Counted from the stretch's first letter, positions 32,301 through 42,662 are shown. The stretch is DNA of 64,000 bases from Cellulomonas sp. SLBN-39 (GCF_006715865.1 NZ_VFOA01000001.1:4083781-4147780), one strand, 5' to 3'. Made by a program: numbers and translations. The notes: generated from the letters alone by a model not told the origin.

Positions 32301-34964
32301 ATGAGCGACCTGACCTCCCGTCCCGACACCCCGACGAGCGCCACCGCCGCCCGCCAGGTACCGGACAAGGTGACGGTGGACGGCCTCGAGGGACGCTGGT
32401 CGCAGGCCTGGGGCGAGGCGGGCACGTACACGTTCGACCGCACCAAGGACCGCGCGCAGGTCTACTCGATCGACACCCCGCCGCCCACGGTCTCGGGCTC
32501 CCTGCACGTCGGGCACGTGTTCTCGTACACCCACACCGACGTCGTGGCGCGGTTCCGGCGCATGCGCGGCCTCGAGGTCTTCTACCCGATGGGCTGGGAC
32601 GACAACGGCCTGCCCACCGAGCGGCGCGTGCAGAACTACTACGGCGTGCGCTGCGACCCGTCGCTGCCGTACGTCGAGGGCTTCGAGCCGCCCCACCAGG
32701 GCACCGACGGCAAGGCCGTCAAGCCGGGCGACCAGGTGCCGGTCTCGCGCCGCAACTTCATCGAGCTGTGCGAGCGCCTCTCGGCCGAGGACGAGCAGCA
32801 GTTCGAGGCCCTGTGGCGCCGCCTGGGCCTGTCGGTCGACTGGTCGATGACCTACCAGACCATCGGGCGCACCGCCCGCGCCGTGTCGCAGCAGGCGTTC
32901 CTGCGCAACCTCGCCCGCGGCGAGGCGTACCAGGCCGAGGCACCGGGCCTGTGGGACGTGACGTTCCAGACGGCCGTGGCGCAGGCCGAGCTCGAGGCCC
33001 GCGACTACCCGGGCGCGTTCCACAAGGTCGCGTTCGCCCGGCCCGACGGCGAGCAGGTCGTCATCGAGACGACGCGCCCCGAGCTGCTGCCCGCGTGCGT
33101 GGCCCTGATCGCCCACCCGGACGACGAGCGCTACCAGCACCTGTTCGGCACCACCGTGACGAGCCCGCTGTTCGGCGTCGAGGTGCCCGTGCTGGCGCAC
33201 CCGGCCGCCGAGCCCGACAAGGGTGCGGGCATCGCGATGTGCTGCACCTTCGGCGACCTGACCGACGTGCAGTGGTGGCGCGAGCTGCGCCTGCCCACCC
33301 GCTCGGTCGTGGGCCGCGACGGGCGCGTGCTGCGCGACACCCCGGACTGGATCACCACCGGCGCGGGCCGCGCGACGTACGAGCAGGTGGCCGGCAAGAC
33401 CACCTTCTCCGCGCGCGAGGCCGTCGTGGCGGCCCTGCGGGAGTCCGGCGACCTGCTGGGCGAGCCGGTGCCCACCCAGCGCAAGGCGAACTTCTACGAG
33501 AAGGGCGACAAGCCCCTCGAGATCGTCACGAGCCGCCAGTGGTACCTGCGCAACGGCGGGCGCGACGAGGACCTGCGCGACGCGCTGCTCGCACGCGGCG
33601 GCGAGCTGGGCTTCCACCCGGAGTTCATGCGGGTCCGGTACGAGAACTGGGTCGGCGGCCTCAACGGCGACTGGCTCATCTCGCGGCAGCGGTTCTTCGG
33701 CGTGCCGTTCCCCGTCTGGTACCCCCTCGACGCGGACGGCCTGCCGCGGCACGAGGCGCCGATCGTCCCCGACGAGGCGTCGCTGCCGATCGACCCGACG
33801 AGCGACGTGCCCCCGGGCTACACCGAGGACCAGCGCGGCCAGGCGCACGGCTTCACGGCCGACCCCGACGTCATGGACACCTGGGCGACCAGCTCGCTGA
33901 CCCCGCAGATCGTGTGCGGGTGGCTCGACGACGCGGACCTGTTCGCGCGGACGTTCCCCATGGACCTGCGCCCGCAGGGGCAGGACATCATCCGCACGTG
34001 GCTGTTCTCGTCGGTGGTGCGCGCGCACCTGGAGCACGGCTCGCTGCCGTGGTCGGACGCCGCGATCAGCGGCTGGATCCTCGACCCCGACCGCAAGAAG
34101 ATGAGCAAGTCCAAGGGCAACGTGGTCACGCCCATGGGCCTGCTGGAGGAGCACGGGTCGGACGCCGTCCGCTACTGGGCCGCGTCGGCGCGCCTGGGCA
34201 CGGACGCGGCCTTCGAGGTCGGGCAGATGAAGATCGGCCGCCGCCTGGCGATCAAGGTCCTCAACGCGAGCAAGTTCGTGCTGTCGTTCGGCGCGGCCGA
34301 CGAGCCGGTGCTGCTCGACCCGGCGCTGGTGACGGACACGCTCGACCGGGCGATGCTCGCGGGGCTGGCCGAGGTCGTCGAGCAGGCGACCGCGGCGCTC
34401 GAGGCGTACGACCACACGCGGGCGCTGGAGCTGTCGGAGACGTTCTTCTGGACGTTCTGCGACGACTACCTCGAGCTGGTCAAGGACCGCGCGTACGGCG
34501 CGGGCGCCGCGGCCGACGAGGTCACGGCCGGCACCGCGTCGGCGCGTGCGGCCCTCGGGCTGGCGCTGGACACGCTGCTGCGGCTGTTCGCGCCGGTGCT
34601 GCCGTTCGCCACGGAGGAGGTCTGGTCGTGGTGGCGCGAGGGCTCGGTGCACCGCGCCCCGTGGCCGACGTCCGACGCGCTGCGCACCGCGGCCGGCGAC
34701 GCCGACCCGGGCGTGGTCGCGGCGGCCGGTGCCGCCCTGGCCGCGCTGCGCAAGGTCAAGTCGGAGGCCAAGGTCTCGATGCGCACGCCCGTCGAGCACG
34801 CCGTCCTCGTGGTGCCCGCCGCGCTGCGGGCGGGCGTCGAGGTCGCGCTCGACGACGTGCGCGCCGCGGGCCGGGCCACCGGCACCCTCGAGGTCGTCGA
34901 GGGCGAGACCGACGCGGTGACGACGCGCGACGCCCGTCTCGGCGAGGCGGCGCCGCGCGGCTGA
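32301..34964 (+). CDS. valS: valyl-tRNA synthetase
   Basis: The 887-residue class I synthetase has the HIGH motif as HVGH (SGSLHVGHVFSY), KMSKS as KKMSKSKGNVV near residue 600, the CP1 editing domain and an anticodon-binding domain. It stops soon after that domain and lacks the C-terminal coiled coil of E. coli ValRS (951 residues). NGLPTERRVQNYYGVRC recalls the archaeal-like ValRS type known from some bacteria; I infer that type. ATG 32301 is chosen over 32292 because GGGAGG at 32287-32292 then has proper spacing. It ends before a strong terminator. Confidence 0.95.
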   Translation: MSDLTSRPDTPTSATAARQVPDKVTVDGLEGRWSQAWGEAGTYTFDRTKDRAQVYSIDTPPPTVSGSLHVGHVFSYTHTDVVARFRRMRGLEVFYPMGWDDNGLPTERRVQNYYGVRCDPSLPYVEGFEPPHQGTDGKAVKPGDQVPVSRRNFIELCERLSAEDEQQFEALWRRLGLSVDWSMTYQTIGRTARAVSQQAFLRNLARGEAYQAEAPGLWDVTFQTAVAQAELEARDYPGAFHKVAFARPDGEQVVIETTRPELLPACVALIAHPDDERYQHLFGTTVTSPLFGVEVPVLAHPAAEPDKGAGIAMCCTFGDLTDVQWWRELRLPTRSVVGRDGRVLRDTPDWITTGAGRATYEQVAGKTTFSAREAVVAALRESGDLLGEPVPTQRKANFYEKGDKPLEIVTSRQWYLRNGGRDEDLRDALLARGGELGFHPEFMRVRYENWVGGLNGDWLISRQRFFGVPFPVWYPLDADGLPRHEAPIVPDEASLPIDPTSDVPPGYTEDQRGQAHGFTADPDVMDTWATSSLTPQIVCGWLDDADLFARTFPMDLRPQGQDIIRTWLFSSVVRAHLEHGSLPWSDAAISGWILDPDRKKMSKSKGNVVTPMGLLEEHGSDAVRYWAASARLGTDAAFEVGQMKIGRRLAIKVLNASKFVLSFGAADEPVLLDPALVTDTLDRAMLAGLAEVVEQATAALEAYDHTRALELSETFFWTFCDDYLELVKDRAYGAGAAADEVTAGTASARAALGLALDTLLRLFAPVLPFATEEVWSWWREGSVHRAPWPTSDALRTAAGDADPGVVAAAGAALAALRKVKSEAKVSMRTPVEHAVLVVPAALRAGVEVALDDVRAAGRATGTLEVVEGETDAVTTRDARLGEAAPRG

Positions 34965-35008
34965 CACGCACCTGATCTGCACGGCCACCCGCCGCGCGCG
35001 GTCCCGGG

Positions 35009-35040
35009 AGGGGCTGCGGGACCCCGGTCCCGCAGCCCCT
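35009..35040 (+). terminator. intrinsic terminator after valS
   Basis: AGGGGCTGCGGGA (35009-35021) pairs exactly with TCCCGCAGCCCCT (35028-35040), a 13-bp stem with a six-base loop, followed by TCTGCGT. It lies 45 bases after the valS stop. Confidence 0.8.
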
Positions 35041-35048
35041 TCTGCGTG

Positions 35049-35058
35049 CATACGTATG
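35049..35058. promoter_or_regulatory. CATACGTATG palindrome before the amino acid ABC operon
   Basis: A perfect ten-base palindrome in a short AT-rich stretch between the valS terminator and the binding-protein gene at 35137, followed by GGATAGTGAT, which could be a -10 region. A regulator site for the transporter operon is the likely reading, but no family consensus is matched with certainty. Confidence 0.35.
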
Positions 35059-35136
35059 ATGGTGGGCGGATAGTGATTCGCAGGCGCGGACGACCCCGTG
35101 CCGCACCCACCTGCCGCACCGCCCCGAGGAGCCCCC

Positions 35137-35934
35137 ATGCGTCACCCGCTGCCCGCCGTCGCGCTGGCCGCCACCACCGCCCTGCTGCTGACCGCCTGCG
35201 CCGGCGGGGCCGGCGGCACCGACGACGCGACCGCGTCCGGCGGGGTCACGCTGGTGTCCCCCGGCACCCTGACCGTCTGCACGAACCCGCCGTACGAGCC
35301 GTTCGAGTTCGAGGGCGAGGACGGCCAGATCGAGGGCCTCGACATCGACATCGTGCGCGAGGTCGCCGAGGACCTGGGCGTCGAGCTGGCGACCAAGGTG
35401 ACGCCGTTCGAGACGATCCAGTCCGGCACCGACCTCGAGACCGGCACGTGCGACGTCGTCGCCTCGGGCATCACGATCACCGAGGAGCGGGCGGCGAAGT
35501 TCGACTTCTCGCAGCCGTACTTCGACGCCGACCAGGGCATCCTCGTGCCGGCGGGCTCCGACGTCACCGGTCCCGACGACCTGGCGGACGCCCGGGTGGG
35601 CGTCCAGCAGGCCACCACGGGCGAGACCTGGGCGCAGGAGGAGGGCATCGCCGGGCTCGTGCAGTTCGAGGACCTCGGCCTGCAGGTCCAGGCGCTCGAG
35701 ACCGGCCAGGTCGACGCGATCGTCAACGACATCGCCGTGCTCGGGCCCTTCGTCGAGGACGGCTACGAGGTCGCCGCGACCATCCCGACGGGCGAGCAGT
35801 ACGGGCTCGGCGTCAAGAAGGGCAACGCTGCGCTGCTGGCGGCCGTCGACGCCACCCTGGAGCGGATCGTCGAGGACGGCACGTACGACGAGATCTACAC
35901 GGCCCGCATCGGCACCGCGCCCGCCGGCGACTGA
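35137..35934 (+). CDS. polar amino acid ABC transporter substrate-binding lipoprotein
   Basis: A 265-residue family 3 binding protein. The lipoprotein signal [17 protein letters not shown] puts the modified Cys near residue 21. The ligand fold follows: [51 protein letters not shown] and [20 protein letters not shown] precedes the ATG at 35137. It forms an operon with the permease (three bases later) and ATPase. The family binds Gln, Glu, Arg, His or Cys; the loop with the specificity Arg does not identify one of them by eye. Confidence 0.9.
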   Translation: MRHPLPAVALAATTALLLTACAGGAGGTDDATASGGVTLVSPGTLTVCTNPPYEPFEFEGEDGQIEGLDIDIVREVAEDLGVELATKVTPFETIQSGTDLETGTCDVVASGITITEERAAKFDFSQPYFDADQGILVPAGSDVTGPDDLADARVGVQQATTGETWAQEEGIAGLVQFEDLGLQVQALETGQVDAIVNDIAVLGPFVEDGYEVAATIPTGEQYGLGVKKGNAALLAAVDATLERIVEDGTYDEIYTARIGTAPAGD

Positions 35935-35937
35935 GCC

Positions 35938-36777
35938 GTGACGACCGCACCCGCACCCGCCGCCCTGCCGCCGGGGCGCGCGCGCCTGAGCCCGCGCCGC
36001 CGGGCGCAGGTCGCGCGCGCCGCCCAGTACGCGGTGCTCGTCCTCGTGGCCGTGGCCGTCGCGCTGACGGCGGACTGGTCGCGCGTCGGCGACCAGCTCT
36101 TCAACCCCACGGTCGCGGCGGACATCGCCGAGAAGCTGCCCGGCGGGCTGCTCAACACGCTGCAGTACACCGCGGGCGCGTTCGCCGTCGGCCTGCCGCT
36201 GGGCGCGCTGCTGGCGTTCATGAAGCTGTCGTCCGTGGCCCTCAACCGGTGGATCGCGACCGCGTACATCGAGTTCTTCCGCGGCATCCCCGCGCTGCTC
36301 GTCGTGCTGGCCGTGGGCTACGCGGTCCCCATCGCGTTCGGCGTCTCGATCCCCTCGGTGCTCGCCAAGGCGTCGATCGCGCTCGGCCTGGTCTCGGCCG
36401 CGTACATCGCCGAGACGCTGCGCGCCGGCATCGAGGCGGTGCCGCGCGGCCAGGTCGAGGCGGCCCGGTCCCTGGGCATGTCCCACTCCCGCACGATGCT
36501 CCAGGTCGTCCTGCCGCAGGCGTTCCGCATCGTGCTGCCGCCGCTGACCAACGAGATCATCCTGCTCACCAAGGACACCTCGCTGGTCTTCCTCGTCGGG
36601 CTCACCGTCGCCGAGTACGACCTGACGAAGATCGGCCGCGACGCCCTGAGCACCGCGGCCGGCGGCCTGACCGCGCTGTTCGTCGCCGGCGGCTGCTACC
36701 TGCTCATCACCCTGCCGCTCGGCGCGCTCACGCGCTGGCTCGAGCGGCGCACCGGCACGACGGGACGACGCGCATGA
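35938..36777 (+). CDS. polar amino acid ABC permease (HisM/GlnP type)
   Basis: A 279-residue HisM-type permease with five or so membrane helices, the first after a basic stretch. [39 protein letters not shown] and the cytoplasmic loop [20 protein letters not shown] (the EAA motif) followed by [21 protein letters not shown] are family hallmarks. GTG 35938 starts just after the binding-protein stop. The stop overlaps the ATG of the ATPase gene at 36774. Confidence 0.9.
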   Translation: MTTAPAPAALPPGRARLSPRRRAQVARAAQYAVLVLVAVAVALTADWSRVGDQLFNPTVAADIAEKLPGGLLNTLQYTAGAFAVGLPLGALLAFMKLSSVALNRWIATAYIEFFRGIPALLVVLAVGYAVPIAFGVSIPSVLAKASIALGLVSAAYIAETLRAGIEAVPRGQVEAARSLGMSHSRTMLQVVLPQAFRIVLPPLTNEIILLTKDTSLVFLVGLTVAEYDLTKIGRDALSTAAGGLTALFVAGGCYLLITLPLGALTRWLERRTGTTGRRA

Positions 36778-37547
36778 CCACCCCCACGCCCGCCCCCGTC
36801 GTCCACGTCGAGGGGCTGCGCAAGTCCTTCGGCACGCACGAGGTGCTGCGCGGCATCGACCTGCGGATCGACGCCGGCGAGGTCGTGTGCCTCGTCGGCC
36901 CCTCCGGCTCCGGCAAGTCGACGCTGCTGCGGTGCGTGAACCTGCTCGAGCAGCCCACGGGCGGACGCGTCGAGGTGCTCGGCGTCGATGTCACCGACCC
37001 GGACGTCGACATCGACCGGGTGCGCACGCACGTCGGCATGGTCTTCCAGCAGTTCAACCTGTTCACGCACCGCACGGTGCTGGAGAACTGCACGATGGCC
37101 CAGCGCAGCGTGCTGCGACGCCCCCGCGCGCAGGCCGAGGAGGTCGCCCGGGCCAACCTCGCCCGCGTCGGGCTCGCCGACCGCGCGGACGCGATGCCGG
37201 GCCAGCTGTCCGGCGGCCAGCAGCAGCGCGTCGCCATCGCCCGGGCGCTGTCGATGGACCCGCAGCTCATGCTCTTCGACGAGCCGACGTCCGCGCTGGA
37301 CCCCGAGCTCGTCGGCGACGTGCTGGGCGTCATGCGGGACCTCGCCGACGCGGGCATGACGATGCTCGTCGTCACGCACGAGATGGCCTTCGCCCGTGAG
37401 GTCGGCGACCGCGTCGTCTTCATGGACGGCGGCGTCGTCGTCGAGGAGGGCCCCGCCGACCAGGTCGTCGGCGCACCGCGCGAGGCCCGCACCCGGGAGT
37501 TCCTGCAGCGCGTGCTCGACCCGACCCACCGGCACCCGGACGCCTGA
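36774..37547 (+). CDS. polar amino acid ABC ATPase (GlnQ type)
   Basis: The 257-residue ATPase carries Walker [11 protein letters not shown]-loop [17 protein letters not shown], signature [15 protein letters not shown], Walker [13 protein letters not shown] and [12 protein letters not shown]. The FQQFNLFPH-like segment is diagnostic for the amino acid importers (GlnQ/HisP). ATG at 36774 overlaps the permease stop (ATGA). It completes a standard three-gene importer, last gene of the operon. Confidence 0.92.
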   Translation: MTTPTPAPVVHVEGLRKSFGTHEVLRGIDLRIDAGEVVCLVGPSGSGKSTLLRCVNLLEQPTGGRVEVLGVDVTDPDVDIDRVRTHVGMVFQQFNLFTHRTVLENCTMAQRSVLRRPRAQAEEVARANLARVGLADRADAMPGQLSGGQQQRVAIARALSMDPQLMLFDEPTSALDPELVGDVLGVMRDLADAGMTMLVVTHEMAFAREVGDRVVFMDGGVVVEEGPADQVVGAPREARTREFLQRVLDPTHRHPDA

Positions 37548-37671
37548 CCCGAACGCCGGCGCCGCCCGGCCGGGCACCGGGAGCACCCGTCGTGCCCCGG
37601 TCCCGGCCGGCGGACCGCCCGCGCCCACTAGGGTCGTGGCCGATCCCGACCACCCCTGGAGCACACACCGC

Positions 37672-39483
37672 ATGCGTGAGTTCACGTCCCCCGGCCCGAC
37701 CGACCTCGACCCGGACGAGACGATCCCCGACCTGCTCGCCGCCCGGCTCGCCCGCGACCCGCAGGCGACGTTCGCCGAGCGGCCGACCACGCTGGGCGGT
37801 GCGTGGCAGCCGGTGACCGTCGCCACGTTCGCCGAGCAGGTCGCCGCCGTCGCGCGGGGCCTGGTCGCCTCGGGCGTCGAGGCGGGCGACCGTGTCGGGA
37901 TCATGTCCCGCACCCGGTACGAGTGGACGCTGCTGGACTTCGCGATCTGGGCCGCGGGGGGTGTCGGCGTCCCCGTCTACGAGACGTCGTCCGCCGACCA
38001 GGTGCGCTGGATCGCCCAGGACACCGGCATGCGGCTGGTGGTCGTCGAGACCGCCCCGCACGCCGCCGTGCTGGCCCAGGTCCGCGACGACCTGCCGGAG
38101 CTGCGCGACGTGCTCGTGCTCGACGAGGGCGCCGTGACGACGCTGACGGAGCGCGGCGCGCAGGTCGACGCCGACGAGGTCGCCCGCCGGACCGCGGCCG
38201 TGCGCGGCGACGACCTCGCCACCGTCATCTACACCTCGGGCACCACCGGCCGCCCCAAGGGCGTCGAGATCACGCACCGCAACTTCGTGTCGCTCTCGCG
38301 CGCGGGCATCCACGGCCTCGCCGAGGTCTGCGCCGTGCCCGGCACGCGCACGCTGCTGTTCCTGCCGCTGGCCCACGTGTTCGCCCGGTTCATCCAGGTG
38401 CTGTGCGTGGCGTCGGGCACGGTCATCGGCCACACCCCTGACACGCGCAACCTGCTGCCCGACCTGGCGACGTTCCAGCCGACGTTCGTGCTCGTCGTGC
38501 CCCGCGTGTTCGAGAAGGTCTACAACTCCGCCGAGCAGAAGGCCGGCGCGGGCGCGAGGCTGCGGATCTTCCGGTGGGCGGCGAAGGTCGCGATCGCCTG
38601 GTCGCGCGCCCTCGACACCGAGACGGGTCCCTCCCCCGTGCTGCGGGTGCAGCACCAGCTCGCCGACCGCCTCGTGCACCGCAAGCTGCGGGCCGCGTTC
38701 GGCGGGCGCGCCCAGTGGGCGATCTCGGGCGGCGCCCCGCTCGGCGAGCGGCTCGGCCACTTCTACCGCGGCATCGGCCTGCGCGTCCTCGAGGGCTACG
38801 GCCTGACGGAGACCACCGCGCCCACCACGGTGAACATGCCGGGCCTGACGAAGGTCGGCACGGTCGGGCCCGCGTTCCCCGGCACGTCGGTGCGCGTCGA
38901 CGACGACGGCCAGGTGTGGATCGCGGGGCCGCACGTGTTCCGCGGCTACCGCAACAACCCCGCCGCGACCGCCGAGGTCCTCGTCGACGGCTGGTTCCAC
39001 ACCGGCGACCTGGGCACGCTCGACGACGACGGGTACCTGCGCATCACCGGGCGCAGCAAGGAGATCATCGTCACCGCCGGCGGCAAGAACGTCGCGCCGG
39101 CCGTGCTCGAGGACCGCCTGCGCGGGCACCCGCTGGTCAGCCAGGTCGTCGTGGTCGGCGACCAGCGCCCGTTCATCGGCGCGCTCGTCACGCTGGACCC
39201 GGAGATGCTGCCCGGCTGGCTGCAGATGCACGGGCTGCCGGCGATGGACGTCGTCACCGCCAGCACGCACCCGCAGGTGCTGGAGGCCCTCGACCGGGCC
39301 GTCGACCGCGCCAACGAGGCCGTGTCGCGCGCCGAGTCCATCCGCAAGGTCCACGTGCTCACCACGGACTTCACCGAGGCGAACGGCTACCTCACGCCGT
39401 CGCTGAAGGTGAAGCGCGCGAAGGTGATCGCCGACTTCGCCGCGGACGTCGAGGCGCTGTACGGCACGCCCGGCGGCGAGTGA
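37672..39483 (+). CDS. long-chain fatty acid-CoA ligase (FadD15-like)
   Basis: A 603-residue AMP-forming acyl-CoA synthetase. The AMP/phosphate loop VIYTSGTTGRPKGVEITH lies near residue 185, the adenine motif GYGLTETTAPTT near 377 and the hinge with GRSKEIIVTAGGKNVAP near 462. Length and the TRYEWTLLDFAIWAAGGVG section match the FadD15 group that activates long-chain acids. It would supply acyl-CoA for lipid synthesis or breakdown; no other lipid gene is adjacent. ATG 37672 opens the conserved N-terminus (MREFTSPGPT). Confidence 0.9.
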   Translation: MREFTSPGPTDLDPDETIPDLLAARLARDPQATFAERPTTLGGAWQPVTVATFAEQVAAVARGLVASGVEAGDRVGIMSRTRYEWTLLDFAIWAAGGVGVPVYETSSADQVRWIAQDTGMRLVVVETAPHAAVLAQVRDDLPELRDVLVLDEGAVTTLTERGAQVDADEVARRTAAVRGDDLATVIYTSGTTGRPKGVEITHRNFVSLSRAGIHGLAEVCAVPGTRTLLFLPLAHVFARFIQVLCVASGTVIGHTPDTRNLLPDLATFQPTFVLVVPRVFEKVYNSAEQKAGAGARLRIFRWAAKVAIAWSRALDTETGPSPVLRVQHQLADRLVHRKLRAAFGGRAQWAISGGAPLGERLGHFYRGIGLRVLEGYGLTETTAPTTVNMPGLTKVGTVGPAFPGTSVRVDDDGQVWIAGPHVFRGYRNNPAATAEVLVDGWFHTGDLGTLDDDGYLRITGRSKEIIVTAGGKNVAPAVLEDRLRGHPLVSQVVVVGDQRPFIGALVTLDPEMLPGWLQMHGLPAMDVVTASTHPQVLEALDRAVDRANEAVSRAESIRKVHVLTTDFTEANGYLTPSLKVKRAKVIADFAADVEALYGTPGGE

Positions 39484-39500
39484 GCCGCACGCACGCCTGA

Positions 39501-39536
39501 CGGGCGGTGCCGGGGCCCGCACCCCGGCACCGCCCG
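39501..39536. terminator. bidirectional terminator between fadD-like and baeRF2 genes
   Basis: CGGGCGGTGCCGGGG (39501-39515) pairs fully with CCCCGGCACCGCCCG (39522-39536), 15 bp with a six-base loop, between convergent genes ending at 39483 and 39572. CGTCGT follows. Confidence 0.8.
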
Positions 39537-39571
39537 TCGTCGTGCGTCGCTGCGCCCGACCGGTGCGGGGG

Positions 39572-40759
39572 TCAGACGACCTGGCGCAGCCGCTTCTGGT
39601 CCGCGGACTGCGACGGCACCGCCTCGCTGGGCGTCGAGCCGTCCGCCCACCGCAGCACCGCACCGACCCCGTCGACCAGCTCCACGTCGCCGTCCTCCGC
39701 GAACGTCACGCCGGCGTCCTGCCCGATCGCGGCCCGCAGGAGCGCGATGTGCGCGGGGAACCGCCGTGCCTGCCCGTTGACGCCCATCGCCGCCAGGTCC
39801 TCCTCGTCGAGGCCCAGCTGCAGGGGTTCGGGACCGGCGACGAGCGTGCGCTCGTCGAGCGCGGAGAGCGCCTCGGTGCCCAGCACGAGCTCGGCGACCT
39901 GCCCGCGGCGCAGCACCTCGACGACGTCGTCGAGGGACGTCACGGCGCCCTCGCCCCGGCCCAGGCCCTCCCGGTAGCGGTCGAGCTCGGCGGCCCGGCG
40001 GCGGGACCGCTGCTCGGCCAGCGCGTGCGCGACGCGCTCGTCGAACGCGTCGCGGTGCACCCCCTCGCCGCGCCCGCCGCCGCTCACCTCGACGAGCCGC
40101 TCGGCCACGTGCTGCCCGACCGCGTCCTTGACGAGCGCGACGGCCCGCACGTCCCCCGTGAGCAGCACGAGGTCGGGCGTCTTGGTCCGCACGCGGGCGT
40201 CGACGGCCGCGGCGACGGCCTCGGCGTTGCGCTGCCAGGAGTCCTCGGCGCGCGTCTGGCCGCGCCGCGCCAGGCCGTCGCGGGTCTTGTGGACGTCGTC
40301 GTGCCCTCCTTCGACGCTCTCGGTCACCGACGGGCTGGCCTGCTCCTCGCCCGCCTCCACCCACGTGAGGTCCGCACCGGTGCGGTCCACCTCGACGAGC
40401 AGGTAGCACAGCGTCTCGTCGGCCGCGCGGACGGCACCGAGCAGGCTCGGCACGGGTCCGTGCACGCCCTGCGACCGCGCGGGCGGCTCGGCGAGGACCC
40501 GGTCGACCACGACCCCGTGGGCGTCGGCGACGACGACCCGGCCGTGCGCGGTCCGGCGGCCGTCCGGCACGGACAGGCGTTCGGCGATGTCGTCGAGCAC
40601 CGCCGCGGGTGCGCCGTCGTGCTCCAGGCCGCGGCGCACGGCGCGCCACCGGTCCAGCAGCTCGGACTCCCCCGCCGCCTCGGCCGGCGACGCGTCGATG
40701 TGGACGGTCGTGAACGGCGCGGGGCGGCCGAGCAGGGGCTTGAGCCAGTGCAGGTGCAT
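39572..40759 (-). CDS. baeRF2-type (Vms1/eRF1-like, Rv2629-like) protein
   Basis: A 395-residue protein similar to the bacterial archaeo-eukaryotic release factor family 2, which includes Rv2629 of Mycobacterium tuberculosis. It has an N-terminal part with PFTTVHIDASP, a core with GRVVVADAHGVVVDRVL and DLVLLTGDVRAVALVKDAVG, and C-terminal strands with VAELVLGTEALSA and GVTFAEDGDVELVDGVGAVLR resembling the eRF1 C-terminal domain. No GGQ loop is seen, as in some family members. Roles in ribosome rescue or dormancy are suggested for relatives only. It stands alone. Confidence 0.82.
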   Translation of the reverse strand: MHLHWLKPLLGRPAPFTTVHIDASPAEAAGESELLDRWRAVRRGLEHDGAPAAVLDDIAERLSVPDGRRTAHGRVVVADAHGVVVDRVLAEPPARSQGVHGPVPSLLGAVRAADETLCYLLVEVDRTGADLTWVEAGEEQASPSVTESVEGGHDDVHKTRDGLARRGQTRAEDSWQRNAEAVAAAVDARVRTKTPDLVLLTGDVRAVALVKDAVGQHVAERLVEVSGGGRGEGVHRDAFDERVAHALAEQRSRRRAAELDRYREGLGRGEGAVTSLDDVVEVLRRGQVAELVLGTEALSALDERTLVAGPEPLQLGLDEEDLAAMGVNGQARRFPAHIALLRAAIGQDAGVTFAEDGDVELVDGVGAVLRWADGSTPSEAVPSQSADQKRLRQVV

Positions 40760-40889
40760 GGAGTCGTCTCCTCCGCAGTGCGGCGATCCCCGGCGACCGG
40801 CACCCGTCGGTCCGGCGGCGGCCGGGGCTGACGCTTCCTACCTTCGACCACACCTGCCCGGCGCGCCAGCGCGGGGAGGGCGAATCGGG

Positions 40890-41195
40890 TCAGTCCCCCT
40901 GCGCGTGGTCCTGCGCGATGGCCTCGTGGTGCCGGATCACCTCGGCGACGATGAACGCGAGGAACTTCTCCGCGAAGACCGGGTCGAGGTCGGCCTCCTG
41001 CGCGAGACGGCGCAGCCGGTCCACCTGGCGGGCCTCCCGCCCGGGGTCCGACGCGGGCAGCCCGATCTGCGCCTTCAGCACGCCGACCTGCTGCGTGGCC
41101 TTGAAACGCTCGGCGAGCAGGTGCACGAGCGCGGCGTCGATGTTGTCGATGCTCCCGCGCAGGCGGGCCAGCTCGGGCGGCGTCTGCCCGCTCAC
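40890..41195 (-). CDS. chorismate mutase, AroQ type
   Basis: A 101-residue all-helical AroQ mutase converting chorismate to prephenate for Phe/Tyr. [54 protein letters not shown] and [19 protein letters not shown] carry the usual active-site Arg, Lys and Gln/Glu positions. The GTG start at 41195 overlaps the clpX stop by four bases (GTGA), an unusual coupling of an aromatic amino acid gene to a protease chaperone, although such an order occurs in related actinobacteria as far as I recall. Confidence 0.9.
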   Translation of the reverse strand: MSGQTPPELARLRGSIDNIDAALVHLLAERFKATQQVGVLKAQIGLPASDPGREARQVDRLRRLAQEADLDPVFAEKFLAFIVAEVIRHHEAIAQDHAQGD

Positions 41196-42466
41196 GCGCT
41201 CTTCTCGCGCGGCGTGCGCTTGTCGCGCGCGTCACGGGGGACGAGCGTGGGGTTGACGTTGTCGAGCACGACGTCCCGGGTGATGACGACACGGGCGACG
41301 TCGTCGCGCGACGGCACCTCGAACATCACCTGCTGGAGGACCTCCTCCATGATCGCCCGCAGCCCGCGCGCACCGGTGCCGCGCAGCAGGGCCTGGTCGG
41401 CGATCGCGGCGACGGCCTCGTCGTCGAACTCGAGCTCGACGCCGTCGATCTGGAACATCCGCTGGTACTGCTTGATGAGCGCGTTGCGCGGCTCGCTGAG
41501 GATCCGCACGAGCGCCGAGCGGTCCAGCGGGGAGACGGTGGTGATGACCGGGACGCGGCCGATGAACTCGGGGATCAGCCCGAACTTCAGCAGGTCCTCC
41601 GGCATGACCTCGCCGTAGACGTCCTTGTCGTCGGCCGAGTGCAGCGGTGCGCCGAACCCGATGCCGCGGCGACCGGCGCGCGAGGTGATGATCTCGTCGA
41701 GGCCCGCGAAGGCGCCCGCGACGATGAACAGCACGTTCGTCGTGTCGATCTGGATGAACTCCTGGTGCGGGTGCTTGCGCCCGCCCTGTGGGGGCACCGA
41801 CGCGGTCGTCCCCTCGAGGATCTTCAGCAGCGCCTGCTGCACGCCCTCGCCGGAGACGTCGCGCGTGATCGACGGGTTCTCGCTCTTGCGGGCGATCTTG
41901 TCGACCTCGTCGATGTAGATGATGCCCGTCTCGGCCTTCTTGACGTCGTAGTCGGCGGCCTGGATGAGCTTGAGCAGGATGTTCTCGACGTCCTCGCCGA
42001 CGTACCCCGCCTCGGTCAGCGCCGTGGCGTCCGCGATCGCGAACGGCACGTTGAGCATCTTCGCCAGGGTCTGCGCCAGGTACGTCTTGCCGCAGCCCGT
42101 GGGGCCGATCAGCAGGATGTTCGACTTGGCGATCTCGACGGCGTCCTCGCCCGCGCTCCGCCCGACCTCACCGGCCTGGATGCGCTTGTAGTGGTTGTAC
42201 ACCGCCACGGCCAGCGACCGCTTGGCCGGCTCCTGCCCGACGATGTACTGCTCGAGGAAGTCGAAGATCTCCTTCGGCTTGGGCAGCTCGACCATGCCGA
42301 CCTCGGTGGCCTCGGCGAGCTCTTCCTCGATGATCTCGTTGCACAGCTCGATGCACTCGTCGCAGATGTAGACGCCCGGACCCGCGATGAGCTTCTTCAC
42401 CTGCTTCTGGGACTTGCCGCAGAAGGAGCACTTGAGGAGGTCCGCGCCGTCCCCGATCCTCGCCAC
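41192..42466 (-). CDS. clpX: ATP-dependent Clp protease ATP-binding subunit ClpX
   Basis: A 424-residue ClpX. The N-terminal zinc finger has Cys13, Cys16, Cys35 and Cys38 ([10 protein letters not shown] and [10 protein letters not shown]). The AAA+ module has Walker [15 protein letters not shown] near 125, GYVGEDVEN pore-1 motif, Walker [11 protein letters not shown] and the sensor/IGF-type region [10 protein letters not shown] that docks on ClpP. GTG 42466 is the start of [17 protein letters not shown] ClpX proteins and has AAGGGGA upstream. It unfolds substrates for the ClpP1P2 peptidase encoded just upstream. Confidence 0.97.
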   Translation of the reverse strand: MARIGDGADLLKCSFCGKSQKQVKKLIAGPGVYICDECIELCNEIIEEELAEATEVGMVELPKPKEIFDFLEQYIVGQEPAKRSLAVAVYNHYKRIQAGEVGRSAGEDAVEIAKSNILLIGPTGCGKTYLAQTLAKMLNVPFAIADATALTEAGYVGEDVENILLKLIQAADYDVKKAETGIIYIDEVDKIARKSENPSITRDVSGEGVQQALLKILEGTTASVPPQGGRKHPHQEFIQIDTTNVLFIVAGAFAGLDEIITSRAGRRGIGFGAPLHSADDKDVYGEVMPEDLLKFGLIPEFIGRVPVITTVSPLDRSALVRILSEPRNALIKQYQRMFQIDGVELEFDDEAVAAIADQALLRGTGARGLRAIMEEVLQQVMFEVPSRDDVARVVITRDVVLDNVNPTLVPRDARDKRTPREKSA

Positions 42467-42662
42467 AGTGCGTCCCCTTCCGTCGTTCGCTCTCCGTCCT
42501 ATCGGACGGCGCGGTGCGCTCGTGACCGGTCTCAGCCGGTCGTCCCCCCATTGCACACCACGGGGGGCCTGGTGTCAGCCGAACCCGGCGGGCAAGTCGC
42601 GGCGTGTCCGAACTGAGACGTCACGACCTGCCCGCCGACCGGCGGACGGTGGCACTGCTGGG

